This document shows positions 18,686 through 26,356 of a stretch of 64,000 bases of DNA, one piece after another. This DNA comes from Burkholderia sp. Ac-20365. GTDB lineage: Bacteria; Pseudomonadota; Gammaproteobacteria; Burkholderiales; Burkholderiaceae. Location of the stretch: assembly GCF_017104715.1 (NCBI RefSeq), contig NZ_JAAGPI010000011.1:62001-126000 (forward strand), given 5' to 3'. The notes under the pieces are model-generated. The model was not told where the DNA came from and ran no database searches. It saw only the letters and a list, made by a program, of their open reading frames with translations. The stretch's first letter is position 1; the number at the start of each line of letters is the position of its first letter. The position numbers and the translations under genes are program-made.

Positions 18686-19513
18686 TTGGCTAAAACCAAC
18701 GCTAAGGCAAAAGCGAAAGCACCTGCGCCGCGCAAGACTGCAAGCGACGGGGAACGGATACTCGCAATCGATGTCGGCGGCACGGGTCTGAAGGCGGCCG
18801 TGATCGACGCGGGCGGCGACATGAAAAGCGAGCGTGTGCGCGTGGCGACGCCGCATCCATGCACGCCGGAGCAACTCGTCGATGCGCTTGCGACGCTCGT
18901 GCAGCCGCTCGTCGACGCGCATCATCCAACACTGATGTCGATCGGTTTTCCGGGTGTCGTGCGCGACAACTGCGTGCTGACCGCGCCGAATATCGGCGAT
19001 ACAGGCTGGCGCGGCTTTCCGCTCGCGGGTCAGCTTGCGGCACGCATCGGCAATCTGCCGGTGCGCATGATCAACGATGCGGAAATGCAGGGCTTCGCCG
19101 CGATCGAAGGACATGGCATCGAATTCGTGCTGACGCTCGGCACAGGCGCGGGCACGGCGCTCTTTCGCGACGGCGAGCTGATGCCGCATCTCGAACTCGC
19201 GCATCACCCGGTCAGCAAGAGCCGCACCTACGACGAGTACATCGGTAATGCAGCGCGCGAGAAGGCGGGCACGAAGCGCTGGAACAAACGCGTCGAGAAG
19301 GTGATCGGCATTCTGTCTTCGCTCGTCAACTACGACAAGCTGTGGATCGGCGGCGGCAATGCGGCGCGCCTGACGTTCGAACTGCCGTCGAATGCGGCCA
19401 TTGTGGACAACGCCGCGGGCATCGAAGGCGGCGCGAAGCTGTGGCATCCGAAGTCGTTGCGCGAGTCGCGGCAGTTGCCGGAGGCGAACCAGAAGGCGGG
19501 CATATTCGGCTGA
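18686..19513 (+). CDS. ROK-family glucokinase, polyphosphate-glucokinase-like
   Basis: A 275-residue sugar kinase of the ROK family. It has the phosphate motif AIDVGGTGLKAAVID, a substrate loop around GFPGVVRDNCVLTAPNIG, the catalytic Asp in MINDAEMQGFAAIEG, and LTLGTGAGTALF. The zinc-binding cysteine motif of ordinary ROK proteins is absent, and overall it resembles polyphosphate/ATP glucokinases. Translation starts with TTG behind a strong AAAGGGGGA site; the first 20 residues are Lys/Ala-rich. Its place behind zwf and two glucosidases predicts glucose as substrate. Whether it uses ATP or polyphosphate cannot be decided from sequence alone. Confidence 0.84.
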   Translation: MAKTNAKAKAKAPAPRKTASDGERILAIDVGGTGLKAAVIDAGGDMKSERVRVATPHPCTPEQLVDALATLVQPLVDAHHPTLMSIGFPGVVRDNCVLTAPNIGDTGWRGFPLAGQLAARIGNLPVRMINDAEMQGFAAIEGHGIEFVLTLGTGAGTALFRDGELMPHLELAHHPVSKSRTYDEYIGNAAREKAGTKRWNKRVEKVIGILSSLVNYDKLWIGGGNAARLTFELPSNAAIVDNAAGIEGGAKLWHPKSLRESRQLPEANQKAGIFG

Positions 19514-19642
19514 CGGCGCGACTGACAACGCGGATGACAGCGCGATTGACAGCGGAAAAGTGGGGAATAAACGGGCGTGGCCGTTCGTTTGCTCCGATGC
19601 GCTCACGAATGCGTGAGCGCAAACCTTCCACGGAGCCGCCCA

Positions 19643-20200
19643 ATGAAAACTCTCTCTAACGCACGGCTCGCTGCGCTCGCGCTATGTATCGCACTGTCGG
19701 GGGCCGTCACGCCAGCCTTTGCGGCCGACGCTTTCGAAGTCACATCGCCCGGCACGCCCGACGGCGGCACGATCGATTCGAGCCATGCCGCCAGCGCGAA
19801 CAGTTGCGGTGGTGGCAACCAGTCGCCTGCCGTGCAATGGCGCAACGTGCCTTCGGGCACGCGCAGTTTCGCCGTCACGCTGTTCGATCCCGACGGCGCG
19901 AAAGGGATCGGCGTGATTCACTGGGTGCTGTACGGGATACCCGCGTCGATGAATTCGATGGCGCATGGCGCATCGGCGCCGACGGGAAGTGTGAGCGGCA
20001 TCAATCGCACGGGGCAGCCTGGATACTACGGACCTTGCCCGCCCATCGGCGACGTGCCGCATCACTATGTGCTGCAGGTCTACGCGCTCGATCTCGCGCC
20101 CGACGCGCTGCCGCCCAATCTCAATCACGATGCGTTTCTCGCGGCCGTCACCAGTCATGTGCTGGCCGCGAGCAGTACCGTGCTGCGCTACGGGCGCTAA
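19643..20200 (+). CDS. Periplasmic YbhB/YbcL-type PEBP protein
   Basis: A 185-residue member of the phosphatidylethanolamine-binding-protein family (bacterial Raf-kinase-inhibitor-like). A signal peptide ends at TPAFAAD, so the protein is probably periplasmic. The ligand-pocket motifs are present: FDPDGAKGIGVIHWVLYGIP and GYYGPCPPIGDVPHHYVLQVYAL. The ATG at 19643 has CGGAG upstream. The physiological ligand of bacterial members is not known. The gene stands alone between the glucokinase and a convergent reductase gene, 15 bp away. Confidence 0.9.
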   Translation: MKTLSNARLAALALCIALSGAVTPAFAADAFEVTSPGTPDGGTIDSSHAASANSCGGGNQSPAVQWRNVPSGTRSFAVTLFDPDGAKGIGVIHWVLYGIPASMNSMAHGASAPTGSVSGINRTGQPGYYGPCPPIGDVPHHYVLQVYALDLAPDALPPNLNHDAFLAAVTSHVLAASSTVLRYGR

Positions 20201-20215
20201 TGCAGCGCCCGGCGT

Positions 20216-21211
20216 TTAGCGCGGCGCATCGCCCCAGCGGTACTCGACGGTCGCTTCGTCGAGCTGCTTTTTAATCTCCGGGTCGAGCGTGTAATCGACA
20301 GCCGCGAGCGAGTCGTTCAACTGTTCGACGCGGCTCGCGCCGATGATCGCCGACGTGACGGTCGGGTTCGCGAGCACCCATGCAATGGCCGTCTTCGTCA
20401 TCGGCTCGCCGGTTTTGGCGTTGATCTCACGCAGCGTGTCGATGGTCTTGAACTCGCGCTCGTGCCAGTAACGCTCCGAGTACATCTCGCCCGCCTTGCC
20501 GACCGTTTCCGTGAAGCGTCCGTCCGAGGGCTTCGCATCATGCCGGTGCTTGCCCGTCAGCAGCCCGCCTGCGAGCGGGTTGTACGGAATCACGGCGAGA
20601 CCCTCTTCGTCCGCAAGCGGCAGCAGTTCGCGTTCGATCTGCCGGAACAGCAGGTTGTAGCGCGGCTGCACCGACGCGAAACGCGCCGTGCGCAACACGT
20701 CCGAGCGCCCCAGCATGCGCGCGAGCCGGTACGCCAGATAGTTCGATACGCCGATATAGCGCGCCTTGCCCGAGCGCACGATCACATCCAGCGCTTCGAG
20801 CGTTTCGTCGAGCGGCGTGTCGCGGTCGTCCATATGCAGCTGATACAGATCGACGTAATCGGTGTTCAGGCGGCGCAGGGAATCGTCGATGGCATCGAGC
20901 AGGTGCTTGCGCGATGCGCCCTGATTCCATGGATGCGGCCCGACCTTGGCGACGGCCTTGGTCGCGAGAATGAAGCGGTCACGCTTGCCCTTGAGCCAGC
21001 GTCCGATGATTTCTTCCGTGCGTCCCGCAAGATCTTCGCCGCCGCCGAGCGGATAGACGTCGGCGGTATCGATGAAGTTCACGCCGGCATCCGTCGCCTT
21101 GTCGAGAATGCTGCGCGATACGTCTTCTTCGGTTTGCAAGCCGAAAGTCATCGTACCGAGACACAAACGCGAGACAGTTAGACCGGTATGGCCGAATTTG
21201 CGGTATTGCAT
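20216..21211 (-). CDS. Aldo/keto reductase
   Basis: A 331-residue NADPH-dependent oxidoreductase with a TIM-barrel fold. The catalytic tetrad is visible: Asp and Tyr in IDTADVYPLGGGED, Lys in FILATKAVAKVG, and His in YQLHMDDRDTPL. The cofactor region IIGASRVEQLNDSLAAVDY near the C-terminus is typical of the AKR7/AKR12-like and YghZ/IolS groups. The natural substrate is unknown. It is convergent with the PEBP gene and divergent from the lipocalin gene, with a shared upstream region of 228 bp. Confidence 0.9.
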   Translation of the reverse strand: MQYRKFGHTGLTVSRLCLGTMTFGLQTEEDVSRSILDKATDAGVNFIDTADVYPLGGGEDLAGRTEEIIGRWLKGKRDRFILATKAVAKVGPHPWNQGASRKHLLDAIDDSLRRLNTDYVDLYQLHMDDRDTPLDETLEALDVIVRSGKARYIGVSNYLAYRLARMLGRSDVLRTARFASVQPRYNLLFRQIERELLPLADEEGLAVIPYNPLAGGLLTGKHRHDAKPSDGRFTETVGKAGEMYSERYWHEREFKTIDTLREINAKTGEPMTKTAIAWVLANPTVTSAIIGASRVEQLNDSLAAVDYTLDPEIKKQLDEATVEYRWGDAPR

Positions 21212-21364
21212 GATCGACTCCGCGAGATAGAAACTATGAGTGGTTGAGTGTTGCTGGATGGAAACGCAGAAGACAGAGCATAGCGGCTATTGCGAATCCG
21301 CGTGGCTGCGCCGCGCGGAAGCATTCATTGCGCTGACATCCTGTTGCGTGCGGCAGTAGAATTT

Positions 21365-21385
21365 TTTAGACACGTAAGGTCTAAA
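21365..21385. promoter_or_regulatory. Inverted repeat, possible operator before lipocalin
   Basis: Perfect 7-bp arms TTTAGAC (21365-21371) and GTCTAAA (21379-21385) with a 7-base spacer, about 55 bp before the lipocalin start codon and 154 bp from the divergent aldo/keto reductase start. This position suits an operator or regulator site for one or both genes. No binding factor can be named from the sequence. Confidence 0.45.
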
Positions 21386-21439
21386 CGGCTGTGTCGCCGG
21401 GGTCGAGGCTCAAGGTTCCTTTCGCGAGGTGTATTCCCG

Positions 21440-22036
21440 ATGAATGTCGAACGAAGCGCCAATCAGGAAACTGGACAGAACAGTTCTCATGCGCGTGCTG
21501 CAATAGTGGGCGCGACGGTGGTGGCAATCGGGTTGCTGGTTGCATGCGCGGTGGTTATCAGAAGAAAGAAGGGCAATGCGCATGTGCCCGAGCCGTCGAA
21601 GATCGTCGATCTTGAACGCTATGCGGGACGCTGGTACGAGTTCGCGCGTTACGACAATCACTTCGAGCGCGGCCGCGATTTCGTCACGGCCGACTATGCG
21701 ATGCGCGACGACGGTCTCATCAGCGTCATCAACGCGGGCCGCGAAGGCGGCGCCGATGGGCCTCGGCGCATCGCGCGCGGCAAGGCGCGTGTGGTACCCC
21801 GCTCGGACAACGCCAAGCTCAAGGTGTCGTTCTTCGGGCCGTTCTATGTTGGCGACTACTGGGTACTCGACCATGGCGACGATTACGGCTGGTCGATAGT
21901 CGGCGAACCGGGCGGCACATATCTGTGGATTCTCACGCGCGACGCGAAGCCGCCTGTCGAACTGCAACGCGCGCTTCTGGAACGCGTTCGCGCATTAGGT
22001 TACGACCTGTCGATGCTGCGTCGTACCCAGCACTAA
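21440..22036 (+). CDS. Lipocalin-family protein (Blc-like)
   Basis: A 198-residue protein with an N-terminal hydrophobic segment (IVGATVVAIGLLVACAVVI) that acts as a membrane anchor or uncleaved signal, then a lipocalin domain beginning LERYAGRWYEFARYDNHFER, the first lipocalin signature (GxW). Later strands include KLKVSFFGPFYVGDYWVLD and YLWILTRD, as in bacterial Blc. Bacterial lipocalins bind lipids or hydrophobic ligands at the envelope. The start at 21440 has GAGGT upstream. It lies directly before the LOV kinase gene. To my knowledge lipocalin genes are often found near photolyase and LitR genes, so it may be a light-induced gene here. Confidence 0.87.
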   Translation: MNVERSANQETGQNSSHARAAIVGATVVAIGLLVACAVVIRRKKGNAHVPEPSKIVDLERYAGRWYEFARYDNHFERGRDFVTADYAMRDDGLISVINAGREGGADGPRRIARGKARVVPRSDNAKLKVSFFGPFYVGDYWVLDHGDDYGWSIVGEPGGTYLWILTRDAKPPVELQRALLERVRALGYDLSMLRRTQH

Positions 22037-22267
22037 AAGACGTTTGAAATTTTTTCCATCGGTCTTTCCTTTTGCGAAAGCGCGCATTGGCCATTCATCA
22101 ATTGAAGCCGCGTAGAGTGCGTTTTCGCGGTAAGTCTTGCCTTTTCTCCCTATGCAATTACGCAATTACTGCCGCATTTCCGCACCGGCATGAAATTCGC
22201 ATTAACCGACGCCATGTAATTCCGCACCGGTCAGCTCGACAGATGCGGCATCTTTAACTGGAGTGAC

Positions 22268-22279
22268 ATGCCCACGTAA
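22268..22279 (+). promoter_or_regulatory. Three-codon leader reading frame before the LOV kinase
   Basis: An ATG with a good GGAG site upstream opens a reading frame of only ATG CCC ACG TAA, ending seven bases before the kinase start at 22286. It could be a translational control or coupling element, or chance. The kinase ATG itself has a weaker AAAGAG immediately upstream. Confidence 0.3.
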
Positions 22280-22285
22280 AGAGTC

Positions 22286-23932
22286 ATGCGAAACAACCGT
22301 GGCTTGTCGCTCAACATTGCGTCAATTGCCATGGATACGAACCGTACTCTCACGACTATTCGAAGCGGCGCGCACGAGATCACCGACCATCGTGACGATA
22401 TCTTCTTCGCCGCAGTATCGACGACACGCATGCCGATGGTCGTCACCGATCCGCATCTGCCCGATAACCCCGTGATCTTCGCGAATCAGGCGTTTCTGCG
22501 CATGACGGGTTATGAACTGCCGGAGATCATCGGCAGCAACTGCCGTTTCCTGCAAGGGCCGGAGACCGATCGCGCGACGATTGACGAAGTGCGTGCTGCC
22601 GTTGAAGACCGCCGCGAAATCGCCACCGAAATCCTTAACTATCGCAAGGACGGCTCGACGTTCTGGAACGCGCTGTTCATTTCGCCCGTCTTCAACGAGC
22701 AGGGCGAACTGGTGTATTTCTTCGGCTCGCAGCTCGACGTGAGCCGCCGCCGCGACGCGGAAGATGCGCTGCATCAGGCGCAGAAGATGGAGGCGCTCGG
22801 CCAGTTGACGGGCGGGATTGCACACGACTTCAACAATCTGCTGCAGGTGATGGCGGGCTATGTCGACGTGCTGCAGATGGGCATCGAAGGCAATGCGCAC
22901 AGCGCGGTGATGGCGCAGAGCCTCGACCGCATCCGCGGCGCCGTTGCCAAAGCCACGACGCTGACGCAACAGTTGCTCGCGTTCGCGCGCAAGCAGAAGC
23001 TCGTCGGGCGTACCGTCAATCTGAATACGCTGGCAGACAGCATGGTCGAACTCGCGCGGCGCACGCTTGGCGAGAACATTTCGCTGAGGACGGAATATGC
23101 CGAAGGGCTCGGCAATTGCCGCGTCGATTCGACCCAGCTCGAAGTCGCGTTGCTCAACGTGCTGCTCAACGCGCGCGATGCGCTCGCGCACCGGCGCGAC
23201 GGTATCGTGACGGTGCGCACGGAGGCACTCGAACTCGAGCAGCAGGAGATGGTCGGTTTCGCCGATCTGCGCCCGGGCCGCTATGTAACCATCGCGATCT
23301 CGGATAACGGCTGCGGCATTCCGGCTGCGATCCTCGACCGGGTGATGGACCCGTTCTTCACGACCAAGGACGAAGGCAAAGGCACGGGCCTCGGATTGTC
23401 GATGGTCTATGGCTTTGCCAAGCAGTCGGGCGGCGCGGTGAACCTCTATTCGGAGGCGGGCGTCGGCACGACGTTGCGCCTCTATTTCCCGGCTGTCGAA
23501 GGCAATGCGCAACGTCGCCCGTCCGCGCCGAAGGCGATCGAGAAAGCGGGTAATGAAATGATCCTGATTGTCGACGACCGCGTGGAAGTGGCGGAAGTCG
23601 CGCAGGCGATGCTCGAACAGATCGGCTATCGCACACGCGTCGTGCTGAACACGAAAGAGGCGATGGACATCCTGCAGGACGGCACGACGATCGACCTGCT
23701 ATTCACCGATCTCATCATGCCCGGCAACATGAACGGCGTCATGCTCGCGCGTGAAGCGCGCCGCCTGCATCCGAAGATCAAGGTGCTGCTGACCACGGGT
23801 TATGCGGATGCGTCGCTCGAACGGACCGATGCAAACGGCAGCGAATTCGACATCATTCACAAGCCATACAGGCGTGCGGAACTGGCTCGCAAAGTCCGCA
23901 TCGTGCTGAATGGGCCGACAGGTGTCGGTTAG
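22286..23932 (+). CDS. LOV-domain hybrid histidine kinase (blue-light sensor)
   Basis: A 548-residue soluble sensor kinase. Residues 40-150 form a PAS/LOV domain with the flavin-binding signature GSNCRFLQG, in which Cys86 is the residue that forms the photo-adduct in LOV proteins. A kinase domain follows: H180 in LTGGIAHDFNNLL, an N-box in NVLLNARDAL, and GTGLGLSMVYGFAKQSGG. The C-terminus is a receiver with the acidic pair in LIVDD and phospho-acceptor D475 in LLFTDLIMPG. The start could also be 22331, but no ribosome site is seen there. A GAF-GGDEF gene and a LitR-like regulator follow. Blue-light sensing is a strong prediction; the phosphotransfer partner is unknown. Confidence 0.92.
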   Translation: MRNNRGLSLNIASIAMDTNRTLTTIRSGAHEITDHRDDIFFAAVSTTRMPMVVTDPHLPDNPVIFANQAFLRMTGYELPEIIGSNCRFLQGPETDRATIDEVRAAVEDRREIATEILNYRKDGSTFWNALFISPVFNEQGELVYFFGSQLDVSRRRDAEDALHQAQKMEALGQLTGGIAHDFNNLLQVMAGYVDVLQMGIEGNAHSAVMAQSLDRIRGAVAKATTLTQQLLAFARKQKLVGRTVNLNTLADSMVELARRTLGENISLRTEYAEGLGNCRVDSTQLEVALLNVLLNARDALAHRRDGIVTVRTEALELEQQEMVGFADLRPGRYVTIAISDNGCGIPAAILDRVMDPFFTTKDEGKGTGLGLSMVYGFAKQSGGAVNLYSEAGVGTTLRLYFPAVEGNAQRRPSAPKAIEKAGNEMILIVDDRVEVAEVAQAMLEQIGYRTRVVLNTKEAMDILQDGTTIDLLFTDLIMPGNMNGVMLAREARRLHPKIKVLLTTGYADASLERTDANGSEFDIIHKPYRRAELARKVRIVLNGPTGVG

Positions 23933-23964
23933 CTTTCAATCAAGCATCGAGTTATCCGTAAATA

Positions 23965-23995
23965 CAATTGAAAAGCTCCGCATTCTTTCCAATTG
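23965..23995. promoter_or_regulatory. 31-bp inverted repeat before the diguanylate cyclase
   Basis: Arms CAATTGAAAAG (23965-23975) and CTTTCCAATTG (23985-23995) are complementary with one mismatch across a 9-base spacer, and each arm ends in the palindrome CAATTG. It lies about 105 bp before the cyclase start in a locally AT-rich stretch, so it is a candidate operator. It could also be a weak terminator for the LOV kinase gene, although no T-run follows. Confidence 0.45.
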
Positions 23996-24097
23996 CTACA
24001 TGCTGCGGATAGAATTTATATTCGGTTCCGTTCAACCTGCGGCGAGTCGCGCAGTGCTAAAGCAGTACTGCGCGTTCGCGTTTTATCCGGACCTCGA

Positions 24098-25057
24098 ATG
24101 CTGCGACCTTCAATGCCAGAAAACGAAAGCGAACGTATGGAGACATTGCGCTCGCTTCATATCCTCGATACACCGCCCGAAGAGCGGTTCGACCGTCTCA
24201 CGCGCCTTGCGCGCAGGCTGTTCGGCGTGCCCATCGCGGCCGTCACGCTGGTGGACAGCCAGCGCCAGTGGTTCAAGTCGCATCCGGGCCTCGACGCGTC
24301 GGAAACGCCGCGCGACGTCTCGTTCTGCGGTCACGCGATTCTCGACAGCGAACTGTTCCTCGTGAACGACGCGTCGCTCGATGTGCGCTTTGCCGATAAC
24401 CCGCTCGTCACAGGCGATCCGAACATCCGTTTCTACGCAGGCTATCCGCTGACCGTCGATAACGGCTGCCGCCTCGGCACGCTCTGTCTGATCGACGTGA
24501 AGCCGCGCGCGCTCGATGACGAGGAGCGCGTGCTGTTGCGCGATCTGGCGCGCATGGCCGAGCAGGAAATTGCCGCCGTGCAACTCGCGACCACCGATGA
24601 ACTCACGGGCCTGTCGAACCGCCGCGGTTTCGAAGCGCTCGCGCAGCATGCCATCCGGCTTTGCAAGCGCGAGCAGAAGCCTGCGTCGCTGCTGTTCTTC
24701 GATCTGAACGGCTTCAAGCAGATCAACGACGTCTACGGTCACGCGGAAGGCGATCGCGCGTTGATTGCGTTCGCAACGGTTTTGCGCACGGCATTGCGCG
24801 ACAGCGATGTGATCGGACGGTTAGGCGGCGACGAATTCGTCGTGCTGCTGACCGACTCGAACGAAGAAGGGACGATGCAGACCATCGATCGGCTCAGGCA
24901 TCAACTGGATCTTCACAACCAGTCGGCGCAGACGCCGTATCAATTGCACAGCAGTGTCGGCACGGCGACTTACGCGCCCGACAGTGCGCAGAGCATCAAC
25001 GACCTGCTGGCGCAAGCCGACGGCGCGATGTACGCGAACAAGCGCTCGCAGCGTTAG
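24098..25057 (+). CDS. GAF-GGDEF diguanylate cyclase
   Basis: A 319-residue soluble protein. Residues 15-160 are a GAF domain (ETLRSLHILDTPPEERFDRL, then DVSFCGHAIL and FYAGYPL). Residues 165-318 are a diguanylate cyclase domain with an intact GGDEF active site (243-247) and an RxxD inhibitory site (RDSD, 234-237) five residues before it. It should make cyclic di-GMP and be product-inhibited. It starts at the first of two nearby ATG codons. It follows the LOV kinase gene by 165 bp and is convergent with the LitR-like gene, so it may give the light module a second-messenger output; this link is inferred from position only. Confidence 0.92.
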   Translation: MLRPSMPENESERMETLRSLHILDTPPEERFDRLTRLARRLFGVPIAAVTLVDSQRQWFKSHPGLDASETPRDVSFCGHAILDSELFLVNDASLDVRFADNPLVTGDPNIRFYAGYPLTVDNGCRLGTLCLIDVKPRALDDEERVLLRDLARMAEQEIAAVQLATTDELTGLSNRRGFEALAQHAIRLCKREQKPASLLFFDLNGFKQINDVYGHAEGDRALIAFATVLRTALRDSDVIGRLGGDEFVVLLTDSNEEGTMQTIDRLRHQLDLHNQSAQTPYQLHSSVGTATYAPDSAQSINDLLAQADGAMYANKRSQR

Positions 25058-25114
25058 CGTTCGGGCGGCTGCGCAAACGTTTAGCGTAGCCACTCCGGTC
25101 TCGATGCAGGGCTT

Positions 25115-26098
25115 TCAGCGGTTCTCCAGCGCCCAGCGTTCCTCGCGTTCGAGCCGCAGCAGCGCGTGCTCGAACATCGCCCGTGCGCGCCCGGAGATAT
25201 TGGCCAGATAGACGTGCAGCAGTGCGTCGGCAGGTGTGCGCGACGCGCAACTGACGCTGTACTGCTCGAACGCGCTCAGCTGCATGATGATGTTTGCCAG
25301 ATGCTTCGGGCATTCGCATGCGATGGTCGTCGACGCGTGCGCGAGCGCCATCAGGGCTTCATCGGAATAGTGCCGTTGCGGCGCGGGTTCGCGCATGTCG
25401 GGCTGCGCGGCCGCTTGCCCCGTCTTGCGCTGGATATCGCCCATCAGTTGCGCAATCGACGCCTGATCGAGCGGCTCGCGTATGGTACGTACGCCGACGC
25501 GCTCCAGCAGGCTGATCGTGTTCGCGGCTGCGAACGAGTACACGACGACGATGTTTTCTGCATGAGTCGACGCGCTCAACGCGAGCACACGCTCGACGTC
25601 GTCGGCATGCAGCGACGGCAGATGAATGATCAGCACGTCGGCGGGCTGGTTCATGCGCTCGGCGAACGCGGCCGTCATGTTCTCGAAGACTTTCGGCTCG
25701 GTCGCGAGCTCGGCTTCCATTGCGTGCAGATGCTGGCGAATGGTGTTCGCGAGCGCGCTGCCGACGATCCGCAAGCGCAAGCCCGGCCGTCCTTCCGTCA
25801 GCGGTGAAACGGGCGTCTTGTCGACGTGCATGAACGCGAGGCGCTCGAGTTCGCCCGTCTGCAACGTGGCGATCGAGCCAATCGAATAGCCGCGATCGAC
25901 AAGCCCCTTGATCATCGCGACGCGTCGCACATCGGCCTCGCTATACAGGCGATGCCCGGATTGCGTAGTAGGCGGCGCGACGACGCCGTAACGGCGTTCC
26001 CAGATACGCAGCGTGCCGACGGGCAGATTCGCCATGCGGGCGACGGCACCGATGCGGTAGCGCGGTACGACTTCTGGATCATCCACAGTGTTGTTCAT
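25115..26098 (-). CDS. LitR/CarH-like MerR-family regulator without recognisable B12 ligands
   Basis: A 327-residue regulator. Residues 12-75 are a MerR winged helix (YRIGAVARMANLPVGTLRIW, then SGHRLYSEADVRRV). The remainder aligns in layout with the B12-binding half of LitR/CarH photosensors: a four-helix part around RQHLHAMEAELATEP and a Rossmann-like part around ADVLIIHLPSLHADDVERV and NIVVVYSF. The DxHxxG motif and the Wx9EH motif needed for cobalamin binding are not seen. As I recall, Burkholderia have a LitR class without B12 ligands that works with a LOV kinase; the LOV kinase gene here lies 1.2 kb away. It ends 57 bp from the convergent cyclase gene. Confidence 0.78.
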   Translation of the reverse strand: MNNTVDDPEVVPRYRIGAVARMANLPVGTLRIWERRYGVVAPPTTQSGHRLYSEADVRRVAMIKGLVDRGYSIGSIATLQTGELERLAFMHVDKTPVSPLTEGRPGLRLRIVGSALANTIRQHLHAMEAELATEPKVFENMTAAFAERMNQPADVLIIHLPSLHADDVERVLALSASTHAENIVVVYSFAAANTISLLERVGVRTIREPLDQASIAQLMGDIQRKTGQAAAQPDMREPAPQRHYSDEALMALAHASTTIACECPKHLANIIMQLSAFEQYSVSCASRTPADALLHVYLANISGRARAMFEHALLRLEREERWALENR

Positions 26099-26356
26099 GA
26101 ATCGAAAACCCCTGGAAAAGGCGATTCGAGTCTAACAAGCGCGATGATGTTTTGAAGCGGATTTTTTTATTCACTCCCGGCGCAAAGCCGCGCGAATCCA
26201 CGTTCTGCCGTTTGCAAGTCTTTGACGTGCAAGCTTTTGCGGGTTCTTGTCCGCATTCTGTTCAATGCGCGTCGCACACAAGCCAAACATGCCCTTGTAC
26301 CGGTTTTGACCAGGATTGAAGCGGACAGGGCACGCGGTACGCAATCCTGCGATGTT

